A stretch of DNA of 64,000 nt from the NCBI RefSeq assembly GCF_030272615.1, contig NC_081411.1, positions 829,176,897 through 829,240,896 on the forward strand. Direction: 5' to 3'. This stretch comes from Cryptomeria japonica. Its lineage: Eukaryota > Streptophyta > Pinopsida > Cupressales > Cupressaceae. The notes below the pieces were generated by a model. That model was not told where the DNA came from, ran no database searches, and was given only the letters and a program-made list of their open reading frames with translations. Of the stretch, positions 1 through 10,886 are shown piece after piece; position 1 is the stretch's first letter; every line of letters starts with the position of its first letter. Position numbers and translations under genes: made by a program.

Positions 1-1060
1 GAATTCATTAGCAATTTGATTAAATCCCTTTCATCTACTTATTAATAAATCTAAGAACTTATTTAATAGGTTCATTTCAGTAGTCCCCTTTGATTAATCA
101 ATGCAAATTAATTAATCCTCCCCCATTTAATTCATTCCTTCTAATCCCCTAATTAATTAAAACAAATCAATTTATGAGTTGTTGAAAGTTAATTAGCCTT
201 TTCCTATTATTTGAATTTTTAAATTCAAATTACCCACATGCCTCCTAACTTCTAACCACCTAACCTAACCATCCCCCTAACCTAACCCATTCCACCTAAC
301 CCTGGGTTTAACTAACCCTATCCTATCTTGCACATCCTAACCTCCTATGGTGTGGATATTCTCCCCTTGAGACACATGGCACTTAGGATCCCTTGGACAC
401 TTGCCCTCTTATGAGCAAGACTCCTTGGCATTTGTCACCACATAGATGACAAGTGTTCCTCCCTCCAACCTCTTCTCCAAACTCCTCCAATTTCACCCTG
501 GATATCTTCAGACTCAATCTTGACCGTTGATTCCTACCACCTCACCCCTAGCCTTGGAAATCCTATAAATATCCCCCATTTTGGAGAATAAAGGATCCCA
601 TCTCATATCAATTTAGGCATTGTTACTATAGGCATATCTGTTCTAGCATATCATTTGAGCCTTGTTATTATAGGCAATTATCTAGTTTAATTTGATCATT
701 TTATAGCATAATTGTTGAATCATGTAGCTTAATCAATCTCTTTTCTAGCTTAATTGCATCATCATCATAGCTTAATAATGCATATCATTAGCTTAATTAG
801 ACTCTTGGATCAATCTATCATAATCAATTTCATCTAGCTTGCATATCATATCGTTGTAAATCCTCTGTCTAGGTGTAGTCAATTCATTGGGATTGCTTAT
901 CCAGATTTGAGAGCAAATCCACACTCGCATCTCTTAGGAGGTGATAGGTCACTTTGTCATGGTTTATCTTTCATTGGTTTTTAATTTTCTAACCATTCTT
1001 GTAATGATCTATTGAGTGTTTGTGTTGCAGCTCCAAGTACCCTACTTCACACACACAACA
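1..1060 (+). repeat. Tat-1 5' LTR (left end unresolved)
   Basis: Positions from about 47 to 1060 match 50970-51993 nearly base for base, ending ACACACAACA here and ACACACGACA in the 3' copy, directly before a primer-binding-like sequence. By hand count I see about 40 substitutions in some 730 aligned bases, plus an 11-bp indel near 378. The first 46 bases do not align with the 3' copy, so the true left end is either near 47, diverged, or outside the window. A C-rich block of irregular CCTAACC words lies at about 250-320. Confidence 0.85.
564..571 (+). promoter_or_regulatory. TATA box of Tat-1 5' LTR
   Basis: TATAAATA stands in the middle of the LTR and is conserved at 51497-51504 in the 3' LTR. 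A transcription start about 30 bases downstream would fall in the conserved stretch beginning near 595. Expression is inferred only. Confidence 0.6.
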
Positions 1061-1080
1061 TTTTGGCACCCACCATGGGG
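1061..1080 (+). promoter_or_regulatory. Tat-1 primer binding site
   Basis: TGGCACCCACCATGGGG (from 1064) follows the LTR end. It resembles the TGGCGCCCACCGTGGGG type of site used by plant Tat/Ogre elements, which I recall being assigned to tRNA-Arg; two substitutions separate it from that form. The tRNA assignment is from memory and unchecked. Confidence 0.6.
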
Positions 1081-1244
1081 TCAGAAATATAATTTCTTGG
1101 CCTCTGATCATCAAATCTTCAATCTCACGGGTTTCTAGCTGGGTCTATTTTAGAATCTCATACGACTACCTTTACAGTACCGTACGAGTTTATTTGTGCA
1201 TTCGTACATGTATGTGAGAATACTCGTACGAGCAGGTGAGAATA

Positions 1245-2015
1245 TGTTGGCATTATAAACTCTAATGACAATTGAAGGTGTTGTCATTGATGGCAACCTT
1301 GCAACCTTGTGGCATTCATCTGGTAAACCACTAACACCTTCACCAGCAGGCACGGATACCGACAACAATACATACCGACACTCCAACTGACAAGAATAAA
1401 ATTTTGTTTATCGTATTTAATTGTTAATATCTTTTGTAAAGCCGACATGGCATATTGTAATAGACTCATATATGTATGAGATCTTGTAAATAATTTTGAT
1501 ATGGACATATGATGGATATGGAAGAAGTGATGAGCGAATATTAAGGCAGATTTTGTATAAGGTTTATGGTTATAGTATAAGCTTAAATAAGTACTGAACC
1601 TAACATAGCAGATGTTGAATTGTAGTAGTACATTATATTGGATTCTCATAATCCATTTTGTAAGTCAGTGAGACTTCCATTTTGTAGATTGAGCAGTGAG
1701 CTCTAGGCAGCTAGCCTTCCTGCATGTGCAGGCCCCTCATTGTAAGTAATATTTATGCATTAGCCAGTGAGTGAATATTATGGGTCACAAATCCCACCGA
1801 GGTTTTTCCCACACTCGGTTTCCTCGTTAAAAATCTTGTGTTATGGTGTATTTTCTATGTTGTCTTTATTGTTCCTATTTAGTGCATTAATTCTTATTTA
1901 CTGGTACACTGTTTTGGAATGAAAAATACTTAATAAGGTCAAATATTCTATTAACTGGTTAGATACTAATTCACCCCCCCTCTCAGTATCTTTAGGACTA
2001 TCATTAATCTTAACA
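1245..2015 (+). repeat. Cop-A 5' LTR
   Basis: It begins TGTTGGCATT and ends TTAACA two bases before the primer binding site. It is 771 bp against 818 bp for the 3' LTR, which has extra bases near 13930 and 14000. By hand I count roughly 18 substitutions in the first 270 aligned bases. GCCGAC lies at 1441-1446, upstream of a TATATGTATGAG stretch that may be the TATA region. Confidence 0.9.
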
Positions 2016-2017
2016 AT

Positions 2018-2029
2018 TGGTATCATATC
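2018..2029 (+). promoter_or_regulatory. Cop-A primer binding site (initiator Met tRNA)
   Basis: TGGTATCATATC follows the LTR after two bases. It matches the common plant copia site TGGTATCAGAGC with two changes. Confidence 0.75.
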
Positions 2030-2086
2030 TTGGTCCTCTATTTTCAAAAGTATAACAGCTTGAGGAAGATTCTGACACTAGTATAG

Positions 2087-3196
2087 ATGAAGAACTTAAG
2101 AAAACAATTAGGAGTTATTGTGGATTATGATGCAGAGAAGTTTAAGAATATAAAACTTGAAGATGATTTGAGAACTGCACAAGAATTCATTCAAGGATTT
2201 CAGGAGAATCTTACTATTGCTAGAAATAAAAGAAAAGAACTTAATGAGAAGATGCAGAGTGATGATGATGAAAAGGAAACTCTTAATAATCTTGTGAACA
2301 AATTGAGGAAAGAAAATAGTACTATGAGGAATGAAATGCAAGATATGACTATGAGATTTTGTAAAGACATTGAAGATAGAAAGAAGAATGAAGATGACTT
2401 GACTAGGAGACTCAATGATGCTGGAAATGAAAATCTAATACTCAGTCATGAAAATGATATGTTGAAGACAGACTTGATTCACATGGAACATGATAAAACT
2501 GAACTTATGAGACAAAAGGAAATTCTGGAAAATGAGTTGGCTACTACAGATCAACATAAAGAGAAATTCAAGAAAAGTTCAAAAGAACTTGATGATATGC
2601 TAAAAAGTCAAAAACCTAAGGGAGATACTAATGGACTTGGATTTGAAGTTGGTGAAAGTTCTGGTGCTGCAAACAATCATGATCACAGCAAACCGGTACG
2701 ACAACCTAATGCTTATAAATTTAATGGGAAATGCTTTAACTGTAATAAGTATGGTCATAGAGAAAATAAGTGTAGATCTAGAAACAATTAGAACATTAAT
2801 GCACCCCCCGGTCAATGTTCCAAATGCAACAAAATTGGTCACAATTAAGAAAACTATAGAATGAATGTAAGATGTTATGTTTGTGGAAGATTCAGGCACT
2901 TATATAATCAATGCAGAACACAATCTGACATAGGATATGGAAAGGCTGTTCAGAAGAATAATGTGACTTGTTATGCTTGTAACAAAATTGGACACATTTC
3001 AAAATTTTGTAGAAGTAAGACTTCACCGATAAATAATAAAGGACCTAGTTTGAAAGGCAAAGAGAAGGTAGATGAGGTAAAACATCAAAATAGTGGATTA
3101 GAAAAAGAGATCAGAATGCTGATGAAACTTTTCCTTCATTGGGAGAATAGAGTATTACTCCAACGGCAGGAGATTCTTCATCCAACTGAAAACTAA
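2087..3196 (+). pseudogene. Cop-A partial copia Gag: coiled coil plus four zinc knuckles
   Basis: The readable part starts at 2087 and runs 234 codons: about 180 residues of charged, heptad-rich coiled coil, a LDDMLKSQ...GLGF segment, then the knuckle CFNCNKYGHRENKC. After a stop at 2789 a second knuckle is damaged, and a frame starting at 2861 carries CYVCGRFRHLYNQC and CYACNKIGHISKFC. The knuckles would bind the RNA genome. The N-terminal capsid-like (UBN2) region seen in Cop-H at 53056-53716 is absent: coding starts only about 60 bases after the primer site, in mid-gag. No protease active site follows. The layout of coiled coil, GLGF and several knuckles matches Cop-H 54200-55120. Confidence 0.8.
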
Positions 3197-3491
3197 CCCT
3201 TTGGGGGTATTGCAACAAGTTGAATATCATGCAGTTTACCCTCAGTTAAAGGTGAGAAGATGGGTTTCTTATCTATCGGCAGATATGTTAAGTTTCATTT
3301 AATTGACGAGCATTTAATGCGGTTGTTGGAAGAAAAGACATTATAAATCATCGGTTTTCCCTCTTTTTCAATTCACCAAGCATTTAAACTTTCAGAGAGT
3401 GCAAAATCCGAGTCAAGGCATCCAAGGTGAAGAAGTGAAGTGATTTCTCTCAAGCACTCAACCATTATTAGGCAGCTTAAGGTATTTTTCA
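3197..3491 (+). promoter_or_regulatory. Leader of the extra ORF, with a possible internal TATA box
   Basis: About 295 bases separate the last knuckle from the extra ORF. TATAAAT at 3342-3348 is followed by a pyrimidine-rich stretch (3355-3375), and the ATG lies 144 bases after the TATA word. This looks like a plant promoter and 5' UTR, or the start of a subgenomic transcript. No splice acceptor is certain. Function is inferred. Confidence 0.35.
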
Positions 3492-3769
3492 ATGGCTTCC
3501 TCCTCTACTCCAAAATTTATTGCAAACCCTACTGTTGTGGAAGTTGTAAAATGCCCTAGGACCATTTTTAAGATTATCCCCAAAATAGCCAAGCAAGATG
3601 ATTCTATAGGCACATTTTAAAAAATTCCTAAAGATGTTGCTTATGCTGAAGACCCTAGAATTTATATTCGTTGTAATAATGAGGAATTAGGTTCTGAGGA
3701 AGTGTTGAAGATGTTTAAAACTGTTATCTGTGATGAAAATGGAAATGTCAAACCCGAACATAAGGTAAT
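3492..3769 (+). pseudogene. Extra ORF of Cop-A, 5' part (cut by Chromo)
   Basis: The start ATGGCTTCC (MASSS...) at 3492 has a favourable plant context. About 92 codons follow, with one stop (TAA, 3618-3620), up to the chromovirus insertion. The frame resumes after the duplicated GTAAT at 10887-10891: with one GTAAT copy the codons run EHK-VIE-TLG without a break. I do not recognise this protein. It is not Gag or Pol, and no transmembrane segment or signal peptide is visible here. See 10887-13665 for the rest. Confidence 0.65.
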
Positions 3770-4840
3770 TGTAATGGGCACTCTAGAATGCCCAAAAACT
3801 AAACCAACTGCTGATAGGAATTTAGTCAAACAGTTTGCATCCAACTCCTTATTTCTCTGTTTAATGTTTAAACCCCTTATGGCTTCAGAAATGAAATGTT
3901 TGTTTGTTTTTAAATCTTTGCATAGATTTGAAATCACATAACATTAACTAGAAGGAAATTACAATAATATGCAACATGAAGGTGAATAGTGTCGTTCTAT
4001 AGTAACGTGAATAGTATTGCACTACAGTGCTTGTATAGTATTAATAAGTCTTCAATCAGTCCAATATCTTCATAAAATCATCCCTTCAGAATGACATAAT
4101 CATTGGACAATAAATGAAGAAGGTATGAGCAAAACACTAAATCTGCCTATAGCTGGAGATGCACCCAATCTGCCTGCTAATGAAACAGATAGAAATGGAT
4201 TCCAAAGGCCAAACCCCAAACGAATGACGTCTAGAATGTCACAAGAGAGGATAGATGTCTCCTAATGCCAAGAAAAGACCTACAACTCACACATCAATTT
4301 CTTCTCATATTCAACATGCTGAATGAAGCCACAAAAGCTTCCTTTTATTCTTCCACCAAGGGTCAACCCAACTCACTTGAGCAATGTGGGATAAAAGATG
4401 TGCAATATAAAACATATTAAAATATTCACTTATGTCTTCCTTGGGTGCTCCTTTGATTTGCACACATCCCCATAAAATAAATATTAAAGTAACACTTTAA
4501 TATTTTACAATTAAATTAAATGTTACTTTAACAACACTTCAGGCATTAAAATACATTAGCAATCGGACTCCAAATAGCATGAGTGATAGCTCATCGGAAA
4601 GCTCTCGCCGAGAAGTATCGAATCCAATCACCAAAACTAGCCTCCATTGTGTCCTATTGACTTACTAAAAATAGTAAGTATGCCTGAAACTAAGTAAATC
4701 AACTCCGTTTCGGCCCAAACTGGAAATGACTAGGCCAAAACACTCTAGGATCCCTTTAAATTCTTTGTTAGCCCTCGGGACCATGTAGAGCTAGGCTAAC
4801 GCACATAAAATTGGTCAAGTGCTAAAGTGGGGACATTACA
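3770..4840 (-). repeat. Chromo 3' LTR
   Basis: It is bounded by TGTAATGGGC and GGGGACATTACA on the plus strand. It is 1071 bp, shorter than its partner because it keeps only about two units of the 25-bp minisatellite. I count about 14 differences over the first 215 bases against 9631-9845. Confidence 0.92.
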
Positions 4841-6300
4841 ATCTGCCCCCTTGAAATTGCTTGTCCTCAAGCAATCTCAGTCTAGCCTGCTGTATCACCT
4901 GCTCATTATCCCATGTAGCATCTTCCTCCAACAGGTCTCTCTATCTGACCAAATACTCCTTCACTATCCTGTTTCTAAGTTTCCTCTCTCTGGTGTCTAG
5001 AATAGCCTCAAGTACTAACATGAGCTTCCCCTCCTCATCCAAAGGGGGTAAATCTGTAGAAGGTACTACACTCTGACCAATGGCTTTTTTAAGCCTAGAC
5101 ACATGAAATACATTGTGTACCCGACTGCCCTTTGGAAGCTCAAGCTCATAGGTGACTTCACCCACTCTGCGAATCACCCTGTAGGGACCATTAAATCTAG
5201 GCTTCAGCTTCTTTGCTCTGCTTCTCTTGAGCAATGACTGCCTATATGGTTGTAGCCTCAAATACACCATGTCCCCCACCTTGAAACTGCGCTCTACCCT
5301 ATGTTGGTCAGCATACAACTTTTGCTGATTTTGAGAATGTTGTATATTCTCCTTGAGTGTTCTCAGGATATCCTGACTATCCTGCAATAGATCCTTGGCT
5401 TTCGACACTTTGTTGTCCCCTAGAGCCAAATCCATGAAGCTTGGTGCTTCATACCCATACAATGCCATAAATGGAGTCATCCTAATGGTCATGTGATATG
5501 TGGTATTGTAACAATACTCCCCCATGTGTAACCACCTGACCCAAGCTCTCTGTTGTGCAGTCACATAGTTCCGTAAATAACTTTCCACCCATTTATCTAC
5601 TATCTCCATCTGCCCATCTGTCTGAGGATGGTAGCTCGTACTAGGTGTAAGATATGTACCACACAGCCTGAACAACTCCTGCCAAAAGGCACTCATGAAA
5701 TTTCTATCCCTGTCACTAACAATAAATCATGGTAGCCAATGCAACCTAAAAATCTCTTTGAAGAACAAATTTGCCACTTGAGCTGCTATGTAAGTAGAAG
5801 GAATAGCAAAGAAGTGAGCGAACTTTGTCAATCTGTCTACCACCACATAAATACAATCTCTTCCCTGCACTCATGGTAAACCAGTGATGAAGTTCATAGA
5901 AATGCTTTCCCATTTCTTGTAAGGAATGGGCAAGGGTTGTAGTAAACCTGCAAGAAACGTGTGCTCTCCCTTATTCTGCTAACAAAATGCACACTCCCTG
6001 ACATACCTATGAACATCATCCTTGGGCCCTCTCCATGAGAACTGCTCTTGGATCTGCCTGTAGGTCTTGAAGACCCCCGAATGCCTAGCTGTAGGCACAT
6101 CATGAAGTGCCCTCAGTATCACCTCTCTCAACTGTGATAACAGAATCAAATAAACCCTATCCTAAAATATGATAAATCCATCTATCACCTCATAGCGATC
6201 ATCCTATATAGTACCTAAAATCAAACCAGAAGCCCAAGTATCTACGACATACTCTGCTATAATCTTATCCCTCCAATCTCTTGTAATCTCTGCAAGAGCA
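4836..6300 (-). pseudogene. Chromo integrase with C-terminal chromodomain
   Basis: Integrase joins element cDNA to the chromosome; the chromodomain is thought to guide it to marked chromatin. Read on the minus strand: an HHCC zinc region near 6130-6000, a core with MNFITGLP near 5895, SDRDRNF near 5710 and the HPQTDGQMEIV block near 5640, then the GPY/F module (NGPYRVIRRVGEVTYELEL) near 5190-5130, the KGSRVHNVFHVS segment and a chromodomain near 5010-4880. The first catalytic Asp is Asn (MNF instead of the usual MDF). Stops occur near 5880, 5730 and 4940. The frame ends with a TAA formed by LTR bases 4838-4836, so the stop lies just inside the LTR. Confidence 0.85.
4841..4856 (-). promoter_or_regulatory. 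Chromo polypurine tract
   Basis: On the minus strand TTCAAGGGGGCAGAT abuts the LTR and would prime plus-strand DNA synthesis. It also codes for the last residues of Pol, so tract and coding end overlap. Confidence 0.8.
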
Positions 6301-7440
6301 TAAATGTGTAGTCTTCTGGATAAGGCATCAGCTACTACATTCTTATTCCCTTTGACAAACTCAATGTCGAAGTCATAAGCCTACAATTTAGTGACCCACT
6401 TCTGCTGCCTGTCATTCAAGTCTTGCTAGCTCATGAAATAATTTATGTTGTTGTGATTTGTCTTGACCACAAACTTCCCACCAACCAAGTAGGATTGGAA
6501 TCTGGCCAAGGCATGCATGATGGCCAACATCTCACGATCATAAATAGAATAGATCCTCTCCACACCTTAGAGCTTCCTACTCTCAAAAAAGATGGGTTAC
6601 TTCTCCTGCATTAATACTACTCCAACCCCATCACCCGATGCATCACAATGAAGCTCAAAAGGCTTCATGAAATCTGGTAGAGCTAGAACTGGACATGAAG
6701 ACATCACCTTCTTGAAATACTCAAAACACCTCTGTGCTGCCCTAGTCCACATGAAGACCCCCTTCTTAGTAAGATCTGTCAAGGGAGCAGCTGTTTGAGA
6801 AAACCCCTTAATGAACCTCCTATAAAAACCACATAAGCCAAAGAACCCCTTAAGCTGAGTAAGGTTCGTAGGCGTGGGCCAATCAACAATAGCTCTAATG
6901 TTTTCAGGATCCACCCGAACTCCCTTTGCACTGATAATATGACCAAGGTACAAAATCTCTATCATCCTGAACTCACACTTAGACTTCTTGGCATACAGTG
7001 ACTCTCTCTCCAAAATAGATAGCACCTCTTCAAGATGCTGCAAATGCTCCTCCCATGTCTTGCTAAAGACCAAAATATCGTCAAATAAAATCAAAATGAA
7101 TCTCCTCAATTGCCTCCTGAGCACCTAGTTCATGCAACTCTCAAACATAGCAGGAGCATTGGTTAGCCCAAATGGCATAACTAGAAACTTGAAATGACCA
7201 TAGTGACATCAAAAATTTGTCTTCTCAATGTCCTCTACCCTCATACTGATCTGATGATACCCTGATCTCAGATCTATATTTGTGAAGAAGCATGCCCCAT
7301 GTAGCTCATCTATCAGCTCATCTATCCTTGGAATGGGGTACCTATTCTTAATGGTTTTCTTGTTCAAGGCCTTGTAGTCAATGCACATGCACATTGTTCC
7401 ATCCTTCTTCTTAACCAAAACAACTGCTGAAGAAAAAGAG
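6300..7440 (-). pseudogene. Chromo reverse transcriptase and RNase H
   Basis: RT copies element RNA and RNase H removes the template. Minus-strand frames carry VKKKDGT near 7418, the first catalytic Asp in [13 protein letters not shown] near 7270, FGLTNAP near 7170, and the catalytic FDDILVFSK near 7080. RNase H begins at FELHCDASGDG near 6650, and DALSRR marks its end near 6320. Stops at 7209, 7127 and about 6597 and a frameshift at about 7440 inactivate it. Both RT aspartates survive. Confidence 0.85.
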
Positions 7441-8248
7441 CTTTTGCTTGGCCTAATGTGGCCATCTCCAGCAACTCCTTGATGGCTTTCTCTATCTCAT
7501 CCTTATGTTTCTTTGGATGACAATAGGCCAAGATCATAATGGGCTTAGCCCCCTCTTCTAACTCAATGACTTGCTCTATCCCCCTATCTAGAGGAATGTC
7601 ATGTGGAATACTGCCAAATACCTTGGCATGTCTTTCAAGGATGTCCTGCATATCAGGCAAATGACTCTTAACTTGTGGCTCTGGTGATGCTGGCATAATC
7701 AAGAACTTTGATACCCACTCAACATCATCATGTCTGAACAACCTCTCCATCCTCCTCAAAGAAACTACCCTAGAACTACCATCTAATAATCCTCTGAGTA
7801 CCACGGTCCTGCCCTCATGCTGGAACCTCATCTCTACTCTCTCCATGTTGAGAGTAAACTCTCTCAATGATGCCATCCAAGTCATCCCTAAGATAATATC
7901 ATAATCACCCATGTCCACAACATAGAACTCATCCTGGATCTCATAACCATCTCCCAATCTGATGTGAAGATTTGTAATCTTCTGTGTGCATAGTAACTGG
8001 TGACCACTAGCTACAATGACTCGGAACCCTGAATGTTCTTCAGTTTGCCACCCTCTCCTAGCTACTAACTATGAATCTATGAAATTATGTGTGGCCCCAG
8101 TGTCCAACAAAGCAACCACCTTATGTTCCTACATTGTGCCACACACCTTAAAAGTAATTGCCTTTTGAGCACCTGTCAATCTAGCTAGGGACTTCTCATC
8201 CCCTGAACCCTCCTCAGTGGCACTGCTCTCACCATCAGACCCTGACTA
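7440..8248 (-). pseudogene. Chromo aspartic protease and start of RT
   Basis: The retropepsin active site LLDTGATHNFID lies near 8110-8075 and is intact, although stops flank it near 8130 and 8070. A frame of about 197 codons from 7957 has the second half of the protease (DYDIILGMTWM), a linker, and the N-terminal RT approach (IPLDRGIEQVIELEEGAKP). The protease would cut Gag-Pol into working parts. Confidence 0.8.
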
Positions 8249-9617
8249 CTACTCGTCGTCATCTGACTGTGACTCCTCAGCAGAGAAGTACTCCATCTGG
8301 TTGGCCTTAGCCTTCAAAGGACACTTGTGAGATAAATCCCATGGTTCCCTACACTGAAAACATAGTTTTTTCTGCCTCAAATTGTTCAGTGTCTCATCAG
8401 CTAACCTCTTTGATTCTATTTTCTGAGGCTGAGAATTCTTATGTAGAGGTTTCTTATCCTTATCCTTATTTAAGTGTGGATCCTTAGGAGTGAACTTACT
8501 CCTAGAAGTGGAAGGTGCAAGATCTCTCACCTTTCGAATGGCATCCTACAATGTGAGGGGATCATGTCCCTTCACCCAACCATGAAGAGGCTTTGACAAT
8601 CCATCTACAAATAGTACAATCAACCTCCTCTCTAAAATGTTTCTAACTAGCACTTATAGACTCTAGAAATCTGAGATGTAACTATCGATAGGACCCCACT
8701 GTCTCAACTCGGCTAACTCCTTGAAATGGAGTTCTAGATCCTTTGTATCAAACCTGTCAATCAACCTCTCAGTGAACTTTGTGTATGTGTCTATCTGGCT
8801 ATGGCCCAATGTGACCATACCATGGTGCCACCACTCGTGCACTCCCATCCAAGTGCAATGCAACATACTTAATCGCATCCTCCTCAAGCATGGGATTAAG
8901 CTGGAAATAAGTATCTAATTTCTAGACCCATGTTCGTGTTGAAGCCTTCCCTATACCATCATAGTATGGAATAGACAACTTTCCCAACTTCTTCCTCATC
9001 TCATAATTTTGTTGTCAGTTTCCACTCATGGGAATAATCTTGAGTCTAACATCCATATATTCCCTGAATGTCATCTCAGCCTATAACTCAAGGCTAGAGT
9101 CCCTCCAATCATCCATAATCATATCTTGAATCTCTTGTTGTGTAGGACCGGCATTATTCTGGTCATTTTGTCTCAGAGGAAACTATGGCATGAGTGGTCT
9201 CGTAGTAGAAGAACCTGCTCTAGCATATGTCCTAGTTCCCTTGTTAACCGATGCATCTCCATTACCTCCATTACCCTGTCCACCTCCCTGGTTAGCATTA
9301 TTACCTTGATTGGTATTATTACCTTGGTTGCCATTATTGCCTTGATCTGCTCTCGTCAAATATTGTGTAATGGCTATAGCCATCTGCTGCAATGTAGCCT
9401 GGAGCTCCCTCTGACCCCTAGCAAGATCACTAAGCATCTCCCTAGTGCTAGGTTCTCCCCTTTCCCTAGCTTTGTCACCCATGGCTGGTGCTGAAAAAGG
9501 GTCACCCTCCTCTTCAATCTCTGGTGAATTTTGTAAGTTTGGGTTTGACCTGTTTCTCCTCAAGTAATATTGATGTGCTGGACGCATGAAACCATCACAG
9601 GATGGCAAGAAAAACAA
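8249..9617 (-). pseudogene. Chromo Gag
   Basis: The N-terminal 144-codon frame from 9617 contains a glutamine/asparagine/glycine-rich tract (GNNGNQGNNTNQGNNANQGG) near 9350-9270. The capsid-like region follows over 9180-8560 with several stops (LDTYFQLNPMLEEDAIKYVALHL near 8900). The nucleocapsid knuckle CFQCREPWDLSHKC lies near 8360-8320, in the spacing usual for chromoviruses (C-x2-C-x7-H-x-C). An acidic tail ESQSDDDE precedes the protease. The reading frame is open immediately after the primer site, so the real start codon is uncertain. Confidence 0.8.
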
Positions 9618-9629
9618 GCTTTGATACCA
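9618..9629 (-). promoter_or_regulatory. Chromo primer binding site (initiator Met tRNA)
   Basis: On the minus strand TGGTATCAAAGC follows the LTR after one base. It differs by one base from TGGTATCAGAGC. Confidence 0.8.
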
Positions 9630-9630
9630 C

Positions 9631-10886
9631 TATAACGGGCACCCTAGAATGCCCAAAAACTAAACCAACTGCTCATAGGAATTTAGTCAAACAGTTTGCA
9701 TCCAACTCCTTATTTCTTCGTTTAATGTTTCAACCCCTTATGGCTTTGGAAATGAAATGTTTTTTTTTTTTAAGTCTTTGCATAGATTTGAAATCACATA
9801 ACATGAACTATAAGGAAATTACAATAATATGCAACATGAAGATTGAACTACTGCTAATATGATATTATTTCCAGAATTAATAAAATCAAATATATAGTAG
9901 ATTTTTCAACTCACTAAATACTCCAACATTTTTGACATAATGTTCCAACAATGACCTCCCATCTTGCTGTTACAGTAACATGAATAGTGTCATGCTACAG
10001 TAACATGAATAGTGTCATGCTACAGTGGTGTGAATAGTGTCATTCTATAGTAACATGAATAGTATTGCACTACAGTGCTGCTATAGTATTAATTAGTCGT
10101 CAATTAGTCTAGTATCTTCATAAAATCATCCCTTCAGAATGGCATAAGCATTGGACAAGAAGTGAAGAAGGTATGAGCAAAACACCAAATCTGCCTATAG
10201 CTGGAGATGCACCTAATCTGCCTACTAATGAAGCTGATAGCAATGGATTCCAAAGGCCAAACTCCAAAGGAATGACGTCTAGAATGTCACAAGAGAGGAT
10301 AGACATCCCCTAATGCCAAGAACAGACCTGCAACTCACACATCATTTCTTCCCATATTCAACATGGTGGATGAAGCCACAAAAGCTTCCTTTTATTCTTC
10401 CACCAAGGGTCAACCCAACTCACTTGAGTAATGTGGGATAAAAGATTTGCAATATAAAACTTATTAAAATATTCACTTATGTCTCCCTTGGGTGCCCCTT
10501 TGATTTGCACACATCCCATAAAATAAATATTAAAGTAACACTTTAATATTTTACAATTAAATTAAATATTACTTTAATAACACTTCAGGCATTAAAATAT
10601 ATTAGCAATCGGACTCCAAATAGCGTGAGTGATAGCTCGTCAGAAATCTCTCATCGAGGAGTATCGAATCCAATCACCAAAACTAGCCTCCATTGTGTCC
10701 TGTTGACTTACTAAAAATAGTAAGTATGCCTGAAACTAAGTAAATCAACTCCATTTTGGCCCAAACTGGAAATGACTAGGCCAAAACACTCTAGGATCCC
10801 CTTAAACCCTTCTTTATCCCTCAGGACCATGTAGAGCTAGGATAACATACATACACTTGGTCAACTGCTAAAGTGGGGACATTACA
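9631..10886 (-). repeat. Chromo 5' LTR
   Basis: It is 1256 bp and ends GGGGACATTACA followed by the GTAAT target duplication. Its other terminus reads TATAAC where TGTAAT is expected, a decayed end. It carries the 25-bp minisatellite at 9971-10070. Confidence 0.92.
9971..10070. repeat. 25-bp minisatellite in Chromo 5' LTR
   Basis: Four units of 25 bp at 9971-9995, 9996-10020, 10021-10045 and 10046-10070, each built on TACAGTAACATGAATAGTGT. The first two are identical. The partner LTR retains about two degenerate units at about 3983-4030. Confidence 0.9.

Larger units (their letters stand above)
3770..10886 (-). mobile_element. Chromo: chromodomain Ty3/gypsy element (chromovirus) inside Cop-A
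   Basis: LTRs at 3770-4840 and 9631-10886 are flanked by GTAAT (3765-3769 and 10887-10891). The ends TGTAAT...ATTACA form the terminal inverted repeat. Order on the minus strand: LTR, initiator-Met primer site, gag with a CCHC-type knuckle, protease, RT, RNase H, integrase, chromodomain, polypurine tract, LTR. Domain order and chromodomain define a plant chromovirus; I cannot fix the clade. Stops and frameshifts occur in all parts. It lies within the extra ORF of Cop-A, so it is younger than Cop-A. Confidence 0.92.

Noticed and set aside
250-320. CCTAACC/CCCTAA words resembling telomeric repeats
   Set aside because: Spacing is irregular and the same block lies in the 3' LTR at about 51180-51245, so it is LTR sequence, not an interstitial telomere.
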